Source: Ureibacillus composti (GTDB taxonomy: Bacteria; Bacillota; Bacilli; Bacillales_A; Planococcaceae). Taken from it: DNA of 64,000 bases. Positions 45,898 to 56,128 of the stretch are shown piece by piece. The stretch spans positions 384,501 through 448,500 of the forward strand of contig JAUCEP010000002.1 of NCBI GenBank assembly GCA_030348875.1, written 5' to 3'. The notes below the pieces were generated by a model. It was not told where the DNA came from. It was given only the letters and a program-made list of their open reading frames with translations, and ran no database searches. Numbering within the stretch: position 1 is the first letter of the stretch; the number at the start of each line of letters is the position of its first letter. The position numbers and the translations under genes were made by a program.

Positions 45898-47244
45898 TTA
45901 TTGAACAGTTTTAGCGCTCTTTGGCCAAATTAACCCAATAATCACACCAACGACAGCTGGTAACATCCAACCAAGCCCAATATCGTAAAGTGGTAAGTAA
46001 TTTGTGTAGAACGATTTAACGGATTCAAACACAGCAATCGTTGCTCCAGGTAGACTGCTTACTAGCGTGCTATAGCCGTCGAAGAAGCTTACACAAAACG
46101 TAAAGATCATCGCCGCTGCGTAAACACTTTGCTTATGACCAAACAAAGGTGAACAAAGGGCTAATAAAATCAGCACAATCGCTAACGGATACAATAACAT
46201 TAATACTGGAATCGCATATTGAATGATATTGTTTAGACCGAAGTTAGCAATCGTAAATGATAGAAGACATAAAATCAGAACGAACCATTTATAACTTATT
46301 TTCGGATAAACCTGATTAAAGAACTCACTACAAGACGTGATAAGTCCGATACTCGTTTTTAAACAAGCAAGGACGATAATAATGGCTAATAAGATAGCGC
46401 CGAATGGTCCGAAATAATGCTGAGCTACTGCTGCAAAGATTAAGCCGCCATTATCATATGTACCAATTGACGATACGCTTGATGCCCCCATATACGTAAT
46501 AAGCCCGTAAATTAGCATCATGAGAACCATCGCGAAAATACCTGCTTTCCAAGTAGCTTTCGCAATCTCCTTACGATCTGTGATGCCTTGTCCCTTAATT
46601 GCTGAAATGACCACAATACCGAATGCCAGTGAAGCAAGGGCATCCATCGTGTTATATCCTTCTTTAAAGCCTGTAATAAAGGCTAAACCACTATAGTCAC
46701 CAGTTGGATTTCCAAACTGACCCATTGGTTTAACAATCGCAATGATAATTAAGATGAATAGAAATACTAAAAACGCAGGAGTTAGATATTTTCCGATATA
46801 GTCGATGATTTTTGCTGGATTCAAAGAGAAGTAATAAACGATCGCAAAGAACACAAAGCTAAATAGTCCAAGATATAAAGAACTGTGTGCTGGATTGATA
46901 TACGGTTCAAAACCAACTACGAATGGAACGGTTGCAGTTCTTGGGATGGCAAAAAACGGTCCAATCGTTAAATATAATGCTACGGCGAAGACGATTCCAA
47001 ATAGTGGATGAACCCGACTTGCTAAGTCACGTAATCCATTACTACCCGATAAACCGAATGCTAAAATCCCCAAAAATGGTAGTCCAATTGCTGTAATTAA
47101 GAATCCGATTAAAGCCGGCCAAAAATTCGTTCCAGCAAGTTGCCCCATTTGGATAGGAAAGATTAAATTACCTGCACCAAAGAACATGCCAAACAGCATC
47201 GTACCAATGATGGCATAGGTAGAAAATGATATTTTTTGTTGCAT
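45898..47244 (-). CDS. brnQ: branched-chain amino acid:cation symporter
   Basis: A 448-residue LIVCS-family transporter with about twelve hydrophobic helices, the FGAGNLIFPIQMGQLAG signature at 22-38 and FGIVVISAIKGQG later. It imports leucine, isoleucine and valine with Na+ or H+. GGAG precedes the ATG. I did not see a leucine T-box or a clear CodY box upstream. Confidence 0.9.
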   Translation of the reverse strand: MQQKISFSTYAIIGTMLFGMFFGAGNLIFPIQMGQLAGTNFWPALIGFLITAIGLPFLGILAFGLSGSNGLRDLASRVHPLFGIVFAVALYLTIGPFFAIPRTATVPFVVGFEPYINPAHSSLYLGLFSFVFFAIVYYFSLNPAKIIDYIGKYLTPAFLVFLFILIIIAIVKPMGQFGNPTGDYSGLAFITGFKEGYNTMDALASLAFGIVVISAIKGQGITDRKEIAKATWKAGIFAMVLMMLIYGLITYMGASSVSSIGTYDNGGLIFAAVAQHYFGPFGAILLAIIIVLACLKTSIGLITSCSEFFNQVYPKISYKWFVLILCLLSFTIANFGLNNIIQYAIPVLMLLYPLAIVLILLALCSPLFGHKQSVYAAAMIFTFCVSFFDGYSTLVSSLPGATIAVFESVKSFYTNYLPLYDIGLGWMLPAVVGVIIGLIWPKSAKTVQ

Positions 47245-47576
47245 AATTATGCTCCTTCTAGGGTGAATTTCGTTTATTTTATCACCTCTTTAAGGAGTAA
47301 GCTAGACTTTTTACACAAGTGTTCCGATAAATGCGATAATTTTGTGTTTTTAACTGGTCTAAATTCAAAGAAATCATATGAATTTATCATAATATTTAGA
47401 TATTTCAAACATCAAAACGTCCTTGGTATTTTCATAGAAGCAGAACATTTACTGAATGCTTGAAGCCCATCCTCCTTATTTTATTAATCTAGTAAAAACT
47501 TCTACCAAATCTAGCATTTATATCGATAAGTAATCATAAACTATAAGGTATGCACTTTTTTAAGGGGGACATGTTC

Positions 47577-48869
47577 ATGGTGAAAATCATTAAGGCGGGG
47601 AAATCAAAAGAGGAAGTTTCAAAAAATGACCTTCAAGTTTCAAAAATTGTTGCAGATGCAATTCAAGACATTGAAGCGCGCGGGGATGCAGCAGTTCGTG
47701 AATACTCGGAGAAATTTGATAAATGGTCTCATGAATCGTTCCGTTTAACTCAAGAGCAGATCAACGAGATTGTGGCATCAGTGCCTGCGGAGGTTATTGA
47801 AGATATTAAATTTGCACAAAAAAATATTCGTGAATTTGCCGAAGCACAACTAGCTTCCATAAATGATATAGAAGTAGAAAACATTCCTGGCGTTATACTA
47901 GGTCATAAAAATATTCCTGTAAGTAGTGTTGGTTGTTATGTTCCAGGAGGACGTTATCCAATGGTTGCCTCTGCGCATATGAGTGTGTTGACGGCAAAAG
48001 TTGCAGGTGTAAAACGTGTGATCGCTTGTACGCCGCCAATTAACGGACAAGTACCAAAGGCAACAATAGCGGCGATGTCTCTAGCAGGTGCGGATGAAAT
48101 TTATTTACTTGGTGGTATTCAAGCAATGGCAGCGATGGCGATTGGAACGGAAACGATCCAGCCAGTGGATATGATTGTTGGACCTGGGAATGCCTTCGTA
48201 GCTGAAACAAAACGTCAATTATTTGGTCGTGTCGGAATCGACTTATTCGCCGGTCCAACTGAAACATTAGTCGTAGCTGATGAAACAGCGGATGCAGAAA
48301 TGATTGCAACTGATATTCTTGGACAAGGGGAGCATGGGCCAACTTCACCAGGGGCGTTAATTACAACATCTGAAAGTCTTGCCTATGAAACAATTGAAGA
48401 GATTGAAAGACAGCTAAAAGTACTGCCAACAGCTGATATTGCTCGTGTTTCTTGGGCAGATTATGGTCAGATTTTAGTTGTAGACAGTCTTGAAGAAGCT
48501 GTGGTGGAAGCGAATAGGTTAGCGTTTGAGCACGTGGAGATTTTAACAGAAAACCCTGATTACTTCTTAGAAAATCTGACGAACTATGGCTGTTTATTTT
48601 TAGGACCTGAAACGAACGTTGCCTATGGCGATAAAGTCATTGGAACGAACCATACGTTGCCGACAAAAGGTGCAGCTCGTTATACTGGCGGTCTTTGGGT
48701 AGGGAAGTTTATTAAAACAGTAACCTATCAAAAAGTGACGAAGGAAGCATCCTCGTATATAGGGGAATATGCAGCCCGTCTATGCCAGTTGGAGAACTTT
48801 GCGGGTCATGCAGAACAGGCCTTACTACGTGTACGTCGCTACGGTCAAAAAAGTAGTGTAAAGGGGTGA
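47577..48869 (+). CDS. histidinol-dehydrogenase-like oxidoreductase (HpsN-type candidate)
   Basis: A 430-residue protein with the histidinol dehydrogenase fold: [11 protein letters not shown] near 122-132, [16 protein letters not shown] near 203-218 and [13 protein letters not shown] after it. It is not in a histidine-biosynthesis cluster, so it belongs to the catabolic branch (HpsN-like enzymes oxidise 2,3-dihydroxypropanesulfonate). The adjacent 3-hydroxyacyl-CoA-dehydrogenase-like and SDR genes support oxidation of a polyol or related alcohol. No sulfonate transporter is nearby. ATG 47577 has AAGGGGG 8 nt upstream; ATG 47571 is too close. Confidence 0.75.
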   Translation: MVKIIKAGKSKEEVSKNDLQVSKIVADAIQDIEARGDAAVREYSEKFDKWSHESFRLTQEQINEIVASVPAEVIEDIKFAQKNIREFAEAQLASINDIEVENIPGVILGHKNIPVSSVGCYVPGGRYPMVASAHMSVLTAKVAGVKRVIACTPPINGQVPKATIAAMSLAGADEIYLLGGIQAMAAMAIGTETIQPVDMIVGPGNAFVAETKRQLFGRVGIDLFAGPTETLVVADETADAEMIATDILGQGEHGPTSPGALITTSESLAYETIEEIERQLKVLPTADIARVSWADYGQILVVDSLEEAVVEANRLAFEHVEILTENPDYFLENLTNYGCLFLGPETNVAYGDKVIGTNHTLPTKGAARYTGGLWVGKFIKTVTYQKVTKEASSYIGEYAARLCQLENFAGHAEQALLRVRRYGQKSSVKG

Positions 48870-48874
48870 ATCTA

Positions 48875-49813
48875 GTGGAGAAGTTATCAATTATTGGATG
48901 CGGCACGATGGGTCATTCCATTGCGTTATCAGCTGCATGGGCTGGCTTGGACGTAAAGGTTGTTGGGGTCAATGAAGATGACCTCAACAGGGCAAGTAGG
49001 GGAATCCAAAATAAACTAAGTGTATTAGTGGAAAATGAATTAATTGATCAAAGTGAAGCTGAGAAGATTGATGCGCGGATTACGCTCTTAACGTCATTGA
49101 AAGAAGCGGTGGAAGATGCGACATTTATCATCGAGGCCATTCCCGAAGAGCTCGAATTGAAACGTTCATTTTATAAAGAGCTGGAGCAGCTTGTCGGTCA
49201 AGATGTCGTAATTGCCAGCAACACCTCTGGATTCACGCCAACGAGCTTAGCAGAAAATACACGTTATCCTGAGCGTTTTATTGTGACTCATTACTGGAAT
49301 CCAGGTCATTTGATTCCGCTGGTGGAAGTAGTAAAAGGAGAAAAAACAAATCAAGAAACCATTGACCGGACGATGGAATTTATGAGAAGAATGCACAAAC
49401 ATCCAATCTTCATCAATAAAGAGATTCCAGGGTTCATCGGAAATCGCCTACAATATGCTTTGTTCCGCGAAGCACAAGCCTTATTGGATGAAGGAGTGGC
49501 ATCAAAGGAAGATATTGATGCAGCAGTAGTTTACAGTATAGGACGTCGATTGCCTGTTACTGGACCATTAATGACGGCAGATATGGGAGGGCTTGATGTC
49601 TTTTCTGCCATTTCTAACTATCTTTTTGAAGACTTAAGTACTGATGAAAGGTCGGGCACCATTTTAACGAGTTTAGTAGAGGATGGCAAGCTCGGGGATA
49701 AGAGTGGAGAGGGCTTTTATCAGTGGGATGAAGAGACATCTAAAAAGATCAATGCTGAGCGTGAGAAAACATTGATTCATTTCCTAAAACTTGACCGTGA
49801 AAGGAATGACTAA
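48875..49813 (+). CDS. 3-hydroxyacyl-CoA dehydrogenase-like NAD-binding protein
   Basis: A 312-residue dehydrogenase with the Rossmann GCGTMG at 8-13 and a C-terminal helical part typical of the 3-hydroxyacyl-CoA/hydroxybutyryl-CoA family. The segment FIGNRLQYALFREA marks the dimerisation domain. Without an accompanying hydratase it may act on a free hydroxy acid, as carnitine dehydrogenases do. GTG 48875 is chosen with AAAGGGG upstream; GTG 48866 overlaps the preceding stop. Cotranscribed with its neighbours. Confidence 0.78.
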   Translation: MEKLSIIGCGTMGHSIALSAAWAGLDVKVVGVNEDDLNRASRGIQNKLSVLVENELIDQSEAEKIDARITLLTSLKEAVEDATFIIEAIPEELELKRSFYKELEQLVGQDVVIASNTSGFTPTSLAENTRYPERFIVTHYWNPGHLIPLVEVVKGEKTNQETIDRTMEFMRRMHKHPIFINKEIPGFIGNRLQYALFREAQALLDEGVASKEDIDAAVVYSIGRRLPVTGPLMTADMGGLDVFSAISNYLFEDLSTDERSGTILTSLVEDGKLGDKSGEGFYQWDEETSKKINAEREKTLIHFLKLDRERND

Positions 49814-49815
49814 AG

Positions 49816-50583
49816 ATGACGTACTTTACGGACCTACATAATAAAACGGTTATGGTGACGGGGGGAAGTAAAGGAATTGGGAAAGATATTGCACTTTCCT
49901 TTGCAAAGCTTGGCGCCCATGTGTTGATCATTGGACGAGGTGCAGCCGCTTTAGAAGATACGCTTGGTGAGCTTAAAGAGGCTGGGAGTGGAAAACATAA
50001 AGCAGTTGTTGCGGATGTGAATGACATTCCCCGTATCCAGGAGATTGTAGCGGAAACAGTCCGGGATTATGGCACGATCGACATCTTGGTTAACAATGCT
50101 GGTGTCAACATTCCAAAGCCGGCCATTGAGGTCACCGAAGAGGAGTGGGACACGATTCTCGATACGAACTTAAAGTCTGTTTTCTTCTTTAGTCAGGCGG
50201 TAGGCAAGCATTTGATTGAACAAGGGAAAAAGGGGAAAATCATTAACATTGCTTCCCAAATGTCCTTTGTTGGTTATATTAAAAGAGCGGCGTATTGTTC
50301 GAGTAAAGGCGGCGTTGTTCAGTTAACAAAGGCGTTGGCTGTAGAGTGGGCGGAGTATGGAATTAACGTGAATGCCGTCGCTCCAACCTTTGTGGAGACG
50401 GAATTTACAGCAGGAATGTTTAAAGATGAAAACTTTAAAAAAGATGTAGAAAATCGAATTCTTCTAGGCAAGATGCCAAAACCAAAAGATATTTCAGGTG
50501 CGGTTCTCTATTTAGCATCCGAACTAGCTGATTTTGTCACGGGTGAGACCATTAAGGTAGATGGTGGATGGACCGCTATTTAG
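49816..50583 (+). CDS. short-chain dehydrogenase/reductase
   Basis: A 255-residue classical SDR with the cofactor loop TGGSKGIG near 14-21, NNAG, the catalytic Ser in NIASQMS and Tyr-x-x-x-Lys in YCSSK near 158-162. The nearest known relatives are gluconate 5-dehydrogenase- and HpsO-like alcohol dehydrogenases. It starts 2 nt after the previous stop, so it is in one operon with the two genes before it. Confidence 0.85.
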   Translation: MTYFTDLHNKTVMVTGGSKGIGKDIALSFAKLGAHVLIIGRGAAALEDTLGELKEAGSGKHKAVVADVNDIPRIQEIVAETVRDYGTIDILVNNAGVNIPKPAIEVTEEEWDTILDTNLKSVFFFSQAVGKHLIEQGKKGKIINIASQMSFVGYIKRAAYCSSKGGVVQLTKALAVEWAEYGINVNAVAPTFVETEFTAGMFKDENFKKDVENRILLGKMPKPKDISGAVLYLASELADFVTGETIKVDGGWTAI

Positions 50584-50593
50584 ATAGGAAGAA

Positions 50594-50629
50594 GTGGGGA
50601 AATCACAAACGGTTTCCCCTGCTTTTCAT
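50594..50629 (+). terminator. terminator after SDR gene
   Basis: GTGGGGAAA-TCACAAACG-TTTCCCC stem with a T-rich tail, ending the hisD-like/3-HAD/SDR operon. Confidence 0.75.
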
Positions 50630-50733
50630 CTTGTACCTGGCTTTCTTGAACATAAATGTTATCAGACTAATTTTAATAAACAAAAGAGTGTGATAATATT
50701 TTAACATTATGTTTCTATGAAAGAGTGAATAGG

Positions 50734-51831
50734 ATGAAAACAATACATGTACATGGGGCACCGAGTGAATATATTTTGCAAAAGGGTGCATTGGACTTAC
50801 TAGAGTCTAAATTAATTGAAAGAAATCATAAAAAAGTGTTGGTTGTGCGCGGAGTGAAATCATGGGAAGCCGCAAAAGCATACTGGCCAACAATGGAACA
50901 AATTGAATACGATGAATACATATATGGCGGAGAATGTTCTTTCGAGGAAATCGGGAAAGTTTCAAAATTAGTGCTTTCTCAAGAATATGAAGCGATGATC
51001 GGTGTCGGCGGTGGGAAAGTTTTAGATTTAGTCAAGGCAACAGGTAATGAAACACACAAACCAGTTATCTTAATCCCAACTTTGGCTTCCAATTGTGCAC
51101 CATGGACACCATTAAGCGTGCTATATGATGATGCTGGCTCGTTTATCCGATACGATATTTATCCAGTTTCAGCAAGTCTAGTATTAATCGAACCAGAAAT
51201 ATTAGTGATGGCTCCAGTTGACCTGTTCGTCGCAGGCATTGGGGATACGTTAGCAAAATGGTATGAAGCAGATATCCAACTAAGAGCCATTGACAACAAA
51301 ACGGTCCCAATGATGATCGCTCATCATACAGCTGAGCAATGTAAAGTGATCTTAGTACAATCAGCGGTGGAAGCCGTTCGTGCCGTTCGTAATGGCGAAG
51401 TGAACGAAGAATTCATCAAAGTGGTGGAAACAATCATTATGTATAGTGGAATGGTAGGGGGATTTGGAGACCATTTCGGTAGGGTGACAGGCGCCCATGC
51501 GATTCATAACGGCTTAACAATGCTAGAAGAAACACATCACGCATTACACGGTTCAAAAGTGGCTTATGGTATTTTAGTGCAATTAGTCTTAGAAAATCGC
51601 TGGAATGAGATTCAAAGACTTGTGCCTTTCTATCAGCAACTCGGTTTACCCTTATCCCTTAGCGAGTTAGGAATTGATGGGGTCACAGATGAGATGGTGA
51701 ATCAAGTAGCTGAAAAAGCAACCATTCCAGAAGAGTCGATTCATTTAATGTCTATCGGCGAAATCACGTCAACACGAGTGAAGGACGCGATTCTCGCATT
51801 GGAGAAATATTATAGAGAATTGAAAATCTAA
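50734..51831 (+). CDS. iron-type alcohol dehydrogenase (GldA/HcxA-like)
   Basis: A 365-residue group-III alcohol dehydrogenase. GGGKVLDLVKA near 90-100 binds the cofactor; metal ligands are Asp in GIGDTLAKWYE, His in GAHAIHNGL and His in HHALHGSKVAYG. It resembles glycerol dehydrogenase and hydroxycarboxylate dehydrogenases and lies just downstream of the hisD-like operon but after its terminator. ATG 50734 was preferred to GTG 50725 because the ribosome-binding site AGAG lies between. Confidence 0.8.
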   Translation: MKTIHVHGAPSEYILQKGALDLLESKLIERNHKKVLVVRGVKSWEAAKAYWPTMEQIEYDEYIYGGECSFEEIGKVSKLVLSQEYEAMIGVGGGKVLDLVKATGNETHKPVILIPTLASNCAPWTPLSVLYDDAGSFIRYDIYPVSASLVLIEPEILVMAPVDLFVAGIGDTLAKWYEADIQLRAIDNKTVPMMIAHHTAEQCKVILVQSAVEAVRAVRNGEVNEEFIKVVETIIMYSGMVGGFGDHFGRVTGAHAIHNGLTMLEETHHALHGSKVAYGILVQLVLENRWNEIQRLVPFYQQLGLPLSLSELGIDGVTDEMVNQVAEKATIPEESIHLMSIGEITSTRVKDAILALEKYYRELKI

Positions 51832-51916
51832 TTGCAGATGGTGGGAAATTCTATCTAAAATGTAGGTTCAGCTTTAAGTGCAATATGAACGGTCTTCTTT
51901 TGAAGTTGAAAAGTGT

Positions 51917-51957
51917 AGCATGGGAATTCGTAAGGGAATTCACCATGCTTTTTTGTT
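51917..51957 (+). terminator. terminator after iron-type alcohol dehydrogenase
   Basis: AGCATGG-GAATTC and GAATTC-CCATGCT form a strong stem around GTAAGG, then TTTTTTG. Confidence 0.85.
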
Positions 51958-52039
51958 TCTTCTTTTACATATAGTGGAGGCTTCGGAGGGGAGAGAGGCG
52001 GAGGAATGCGACTAACCGTTCTAAATGGAGGTGGGAATT

Positions 52040-52285
52040 AGATAAGCTGAAAACGTTCCTTTATTTCGGGTAAGATATCGGCATTTTTAAAAATAAAGGA
52101 AAATTCTTCCGCTAATGTGCGGAGAGGAGGCCTATAGAGCAGAAATAAGGGAAAAAAATTCCGTTAACTGCTCTACATTAAGGGGAAATTCAAAGGTTCA
52201 GATGAGATAAGGGAAAAATGTTCCTTTATTTCGGATAAGATATCGGCATTTTTTAATATAAGGGAACTTTCTTCCGTTAATCTAC
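52040..52285. repeat. dispersed AAGGGAA/TTCCCTTA-type intergenic repeats, copy 3
   Basis: Three or four units like AACGTTCCTTTATTTCGG, GGAAAATTCTTCCG and AAATAAGGGAAAAAAATTCCGTTA, some direct and some inverted. Two 35-bp blocks (TTCCTTTATTTCGGGTAAGATATC and TTCCTTTATTTCGGATAAGATATC) are near-identical. No gene in the 672-bp gap. Confidence 0.6.
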
Positions 52286-52503
52286 CAAGAGCATCTTAGA
52301 AATCCAAAAATGGTGGAGTCCGCACCTTTAAGATGACTCCAATAATGATCAATTGCCAATCTCCTAATGAAATTTTTCAATGCAGTTGAATTCATCACAT
52401 AAATTTAGATGAAGAAGTTCGTCTATTCTTTGCAAGGCGATATGGATTTTCGGTAAGATGAGCCTGTGGAAATACAACATAACATCAAGAGGAGGTACTA
52501 CAT

Positions 52504-52704
52504 ATGAAAAAACTAGGGTATTTGTTAATGTTTTTTGGAATCGTATTATTAGCCGTTTTCTTGCTTGCTGATTTAGAGATGACGTTTCAGTTTTGGCTCA
52601 TTGGCTTTTTAATTAGCATGCTTGTTTCGGGTGCAGGCATTGTGCTGTTAATTTTAGATTTATGGAAAGCCATTAAATTAGAAAAAGCCAATAAAGTTAA
52701 ATAG
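52504..52704 (+). CDS. small two-helix membrane protein
   Basis: A 66-residue protein with hydrophobic segments at about 4-22 and 30-52 and a lysine-rich end (cytoplasmic by the positive-inside rule). I do not recognise a family. AGAGGAGG precedes the ATG. Function unknown. Confidence 0.6.
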   Translation: MKKLGYLLMFFGIVLLAVFLLADLEMTFQFWLIGFLISMLVSGAGIVLLILDLWKAIKLEKANKVK

Positions 52705-52774
52705 ATGGTTCAACTTCATCAGCCCACATCTTCTCTCCAAAAATACTATTAAAAATATACCGGGAAGTGAAATT

Positions 52775-53464
52775 GTGAAGTACGAAAAAATTGTACATGG
52801 CCAATTTGATCTGCGAATTAACCGCTTTATCGCTGAAGTGACGATTGACGGGGAAAAGGAACGCGTTCATGTTAAAAATACAGGTCGGTTAAAGGAACTC
52901 TTTCTACCAGGCGCGGACGTTCTTTTGGAAGAGACGAACAATCCGAACAGAAAGACAAAATATTCCCTGACAGCTGTGATGAAACAAGGAGGTTGGGTAA
53001 ATATTGATTCGCAAGCTCCGAATAAAGTGGCTTTTGAGGCGATTCAGGATGGGAAGATTCCGGAAATTGGTGAAATTACCGCGTTAAAAAGGGAAGTGAC
53101 GTATGGGGCGTCCCGCTTCGATCTTTATTTTGAACAAGGCAATCAAAAAGGGTTTATCGAAGTGAAAGGTGTTACTCTAGAAAAAGAGGGGATCGCGATG
53201 TTCCCGGACGCGCCAACAACTAGGGGCACGAAACACGTCTTAGAGCTCGCAAAAGCAGTCAAAGAAGGTTACAAATGTGCGATTCTTTTAGTTGTGCAAT
53301 TAAAGGGTTGCCTGGAATTTGTCCCGAACAGAGAAACAGATCCAGCCTTTGCCGATGCGCTAATGCAAGCCGCAGAAGCAGGTGTGCAAATTTTAGCATA
53401 TGATACCGTTGTTACAGAGGATGGACTAGTGTTTGATCAAGCAATTCCTGTAAATTTGGCTTAA
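52775..53464 (+). CDS. sfsA: SfsA family protein (DNA-binding/sugar fermentation regulator)
   Basis: A 229-residue SfsA homologue with HVKNTGRLKELFLPGADV near 32-49 and the nuclease-like core FDLYFE and GFIEVKGVTLE. The protein was named as a sugar-fermentation stimulator, but the fold is that of a PD-(D/E)XK nuclease relative and its role in Bacilli is unclear. Starts with GTG 52775. Confidence 0.9.
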   Translation: MKYEKIVHGQFDLRINRFIAEVTIDGEKERVHVKNTGRLKELFLPGADVLLEETNNPNRKTKYSLTAVMKQGGWVNIDSQAPNKVAFEAIQDGKIPEIGEITALKREVTYGASRFDLYFEQGNQKGFIEVKGVTLEKEGIAMFPDAPTTRGTKHVLELAKAVKEGYKCAILLVVQLKGCLEFVPNRETDPAFADALMQAAEAGVQILAYDTVVTEDGLVFDQAIPVNLA

Positions 53465-53630
53465 CATTCCGAACTTAAAGCTTAAAACCAACATGAGTAA
53501 CGTTTTTAAATCATAGAAGGTATTTTCTAGAATGATATTGTATAATGGATGGAATTGGAAAAATGGATTTATAGAATGTCTCAGCAACGGTTTTGAACGG
53601 TAAAATCCAGGGCTTTAAGAGGAGGAAATG

Positions 53631-55457
53631 ATGGGTTTTAAAGATGAATTTAAACGTGAAATGCGTAACGCAATGAAGGATTTAGAGAAAGAAGTACATA
53701 AGACGTGGAAGATTGATTATCAAGGGCATAGTATTGAAATCATTAATCAAATAAAAGAAGAGATGCTTGTGATTGATGGAATTACGGTCGATAGAAAAAA
53801 GCGAAAAAGTATTCTTTCGCATATTAAACCGCATTCGAAATTATCAGGGATGCTTCAAATGCGAGATGGCACAAAGCATAAGGTGACGGTAAAGATTGGT
53901 GGATATGTACGATTTAATTGTGTTGTAAAAGTGGGGAATGAAATCATTTTAGATGACTCGCTAAAGTTGGAATTCCTTCCATGGGATCATAAAGAAAAAC
54001 TTGTTCCCTTCATTTTGCAACAAGTTCAAACACACAATAAGATCATTGATGACCGGTTACCAGATGAAGAATATTTATATGATGAAAATCATCCGCGATT
54101 TGCAGCAGGTTTATCGGATAATTTTGCAGATGAAACACCAACGCCGTTTTATGCAAAGAAATTACTCAAGCTCTTTGAAGAACAGATCAATGACCCGACA
54201 ACCAAAACCCGAAAGGCAACATATGAAAAAATCATTTTCGATCAGATCGCGAGCTATGGGAATGAGTTTATTGAACGATTCCGGGAAGCTGAATTGGATG
54301 AAACGCTTGTTCAGCAAGAGGCGTTATGGCTTCTAGAGCACGCGGCGCATCGGGAGGTTGTAAAATTTGCTATCACCGTATTAGGTTGTACGAATTGTGA
54401 GAAATATAAAGACCTTTTATTTACCTTAGGGATGCATGAGGAATTTACTATATATGTCGTTTTTGCGTTGAGAAATGGCACCATTCAGGCAAACAAACAA
54501 ATTTGGAAACTCGCTCAAGAACTTCAGGGTTGGGGAAAAATAGCGGCGGTGGAACATCTAGATGCCTCTACGCCAGAAATGAAACATTGGTTACTGACAA
54601 AAGGTTGTCGCAATGAAATTATGGATGAATATTTAGCTTATACATGTGCCATCAATGGAGAACTGGACGTAGCTTTATACGAAGAAACGATTTCAAAAGA
54701 GCTATATGATGGGGCAAGTGTAATAATCGAAGCACTATTAAGTGAAAATGCCTCACAAGGGATTGATGATTATCCATATGCAAGTGCCGTTCTTTCGCGG
54801 TTTGTCTTTCATGCTAGAATGCACTGTCAAAGGTTAGAAGACTTTTATCCTCTGATGAAAATGAGTGAATTTTTAAATGCTGATCAAGAAATTTGGGATG
54901 AACGTTTCAGAGACTCGTGGAAACAACATGAATATAATTCTTTGAAGCAGGCCATCCAACCATTTATAGAGGATTTGAAATGGCCACAACTTGCAATTGA
55001 GTCGCTACAACAAGAAAGTAATTATAAAACGATTGAGATTGCTCGTTTTTATCAGTTAGACGTGACGCACAATTTATTTGATTTGCTTGCGAAAGAGCCG
55101 ACAAAAAGTGAATTATACTTAGCGATTATGGATACAAACAAGCGTGAGCATATTCAAGCTCTCTGCACATTTGCAGAAACCCATTTAACATTAGCGAATC
55201 TTTCAAGTGATGAAGAAGTTTGTGTCCACTGTATCGTTCAAGATTTACATGAGCACGAAGGCGTGGGGCTACCATTGATTCAAGCTGGGCTTCAATCAAA
55301 GAATAAAAGCTTGCAGTATCATGCTTTAAGTGTATTAAAGAGTTGGTCTCCAGCTTTCTCACAACAACCGGATATTCAGGAACTAATTAAAGACATTGCC
55401 ACGACAACAAGTGATAAAGAGGACCGACAGCTAGCCAAACAATTGTTAACGAAATAA
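53631..55457 (+). CDS. HEAT-repeat-like protein
   Basis: A 608-residue protein with an acidic, helix-rich composition and many repeated leucine/alanine-rich helical pairs (for example ASYGNEFIERFREAEL, EALWLLEHAAHREVVKF, SLQYHALSVLKSW), suggesting an alpha-solenoid. The first 130 residues differ and contain a small beta-rich part. I cannot name the family. AGGAGG lies 5 nt before ATG 53631; ATG 53628 is also possible. Single gene in a long gap. Confidence 0.6.
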   Translation: MGFKDEFKREMRNAMKDLEKEVHKTWKIDYQGHSIEIINQIKEEMLVIDGITVDRKKRKSILSHIKPHSKLSGMLQMRDGTKHKVTVKIGGYVRFNCVVKVGNEIILDDSLKLEFLPWDHKEKLVPFILQQVQTHNKIIDDRLPDEEYLYDENHPRFAAGLSDNFADETPTPFYAKKLLKLFEEQINDPTTKTRKATYEKIIFDQIASYGNEFIERFREAELDETLVQQEALWLLEHAAHREVVKFAITVLGCTNCEKYKDLLFTLGMHEEFTIYVVFALRNGTIQANKQIWKLAQELQGWGKIAAVEHLDASTPEMKHWLLTKGCRNEIMDEYLAYTCAINGELDVALYEETISKELYDGASVIIEALLSENASQGIDDYPYASAVLSRFVFHARMHCQRLEDFYPLMKMSEFLNADQEIWDERFRDSWKQHEYNSLKQAIQPFIEDLKWPQLAIESLQQESNYKTIEIARFYQLDVTHNLFDLLAKEPTKSELYLAIMDTNKREHIQALCTFAETHLTLANLSSDEEVCVHCIVQDLHEHEGVGLPLIQAGLQSKNKSLQYHALSVLKSWSPAFSQQPDIQELIKDIATTTSDKEDRQLAKQLLTK

Positions 55458-55546
55458 TGGATCTAACAAAAAAGAGGCCAGGACAAAAGTGGATTAAAGC
55501 GACAATTTCCTATAAGAAGATGCTGATACTTTATTATTTGAAATCA

Positions 55547-55757
55547 AGAAGTGTTAGCCCTTCTCCGAAAAACCGCGGCCTACCACTGTAAGCCGCGCCA
55601 GTTTCCGGAAAGTTTAGAAGGACAAATTTTATGTGATCGGACCTTGCGCAAAGCACAAAGACAAGTCGTAAAGACACGTACCACGTGGCTTTGCGGCTTG
55701 TGTGCTTAGTCCGCTCTCACCAGATACTTAATCAGATTCATTGTTAGAATTAGCAAG
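55547..55757. repeat. GC-rich structured dispersed element, short form
   Basis: Shares AAGTGTTAGCC, the CCGCGGCCTACCACTGTAAGCCGCG segment, GACAAGTCGTAAAGACACGT, ACGTGGCTTTGCGGCTTGTGTG and TCACCAGATACTTAATCAGATTC with the element at 38577-38930 but lacks about 150 bp of its middle. Two size variants suggest deletion or insertion within a repeated element. Confidence 0.7.
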
Positions 55758-56128
55758 TTACTGGACGGCCTTAACGATAAAAAACACTATTTTTCTCTTT
55801 GTTGCTTATTCTTTTAGTGGTTCTTTAGGCTACTAATTGTTGTAAAGGTAGGAGAATGATGGTGTTGGGGGAAATCCTAATTTTTTTCTAAAATTTTTCT
55901 AAGAGTCTAGTCTGTTCGTCAACACCTACATATACTATTTTTAGTAAAACAGATTTTCATGGAGATGATGTTCAATTCCGGGCATTTGTAATTCCATCTT
56001 GAACTCATAGCCTTGGTGAATTGTATTCTTAGTTATTCGATTGATTTCGCTTTTCATTTTTCTGATGAAGTGCATATCTATCATGATGTATTGATTAATA
56101 ACTCCATGAAGTATAGGTGGTGAATTTT

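Noticed and set aside
47236..47576. T-box or CodY site between brnQ and the hisD-like gene
   Set aside because: No specifier-loop or T-box core sequence and no good CodY palindrome was seen.
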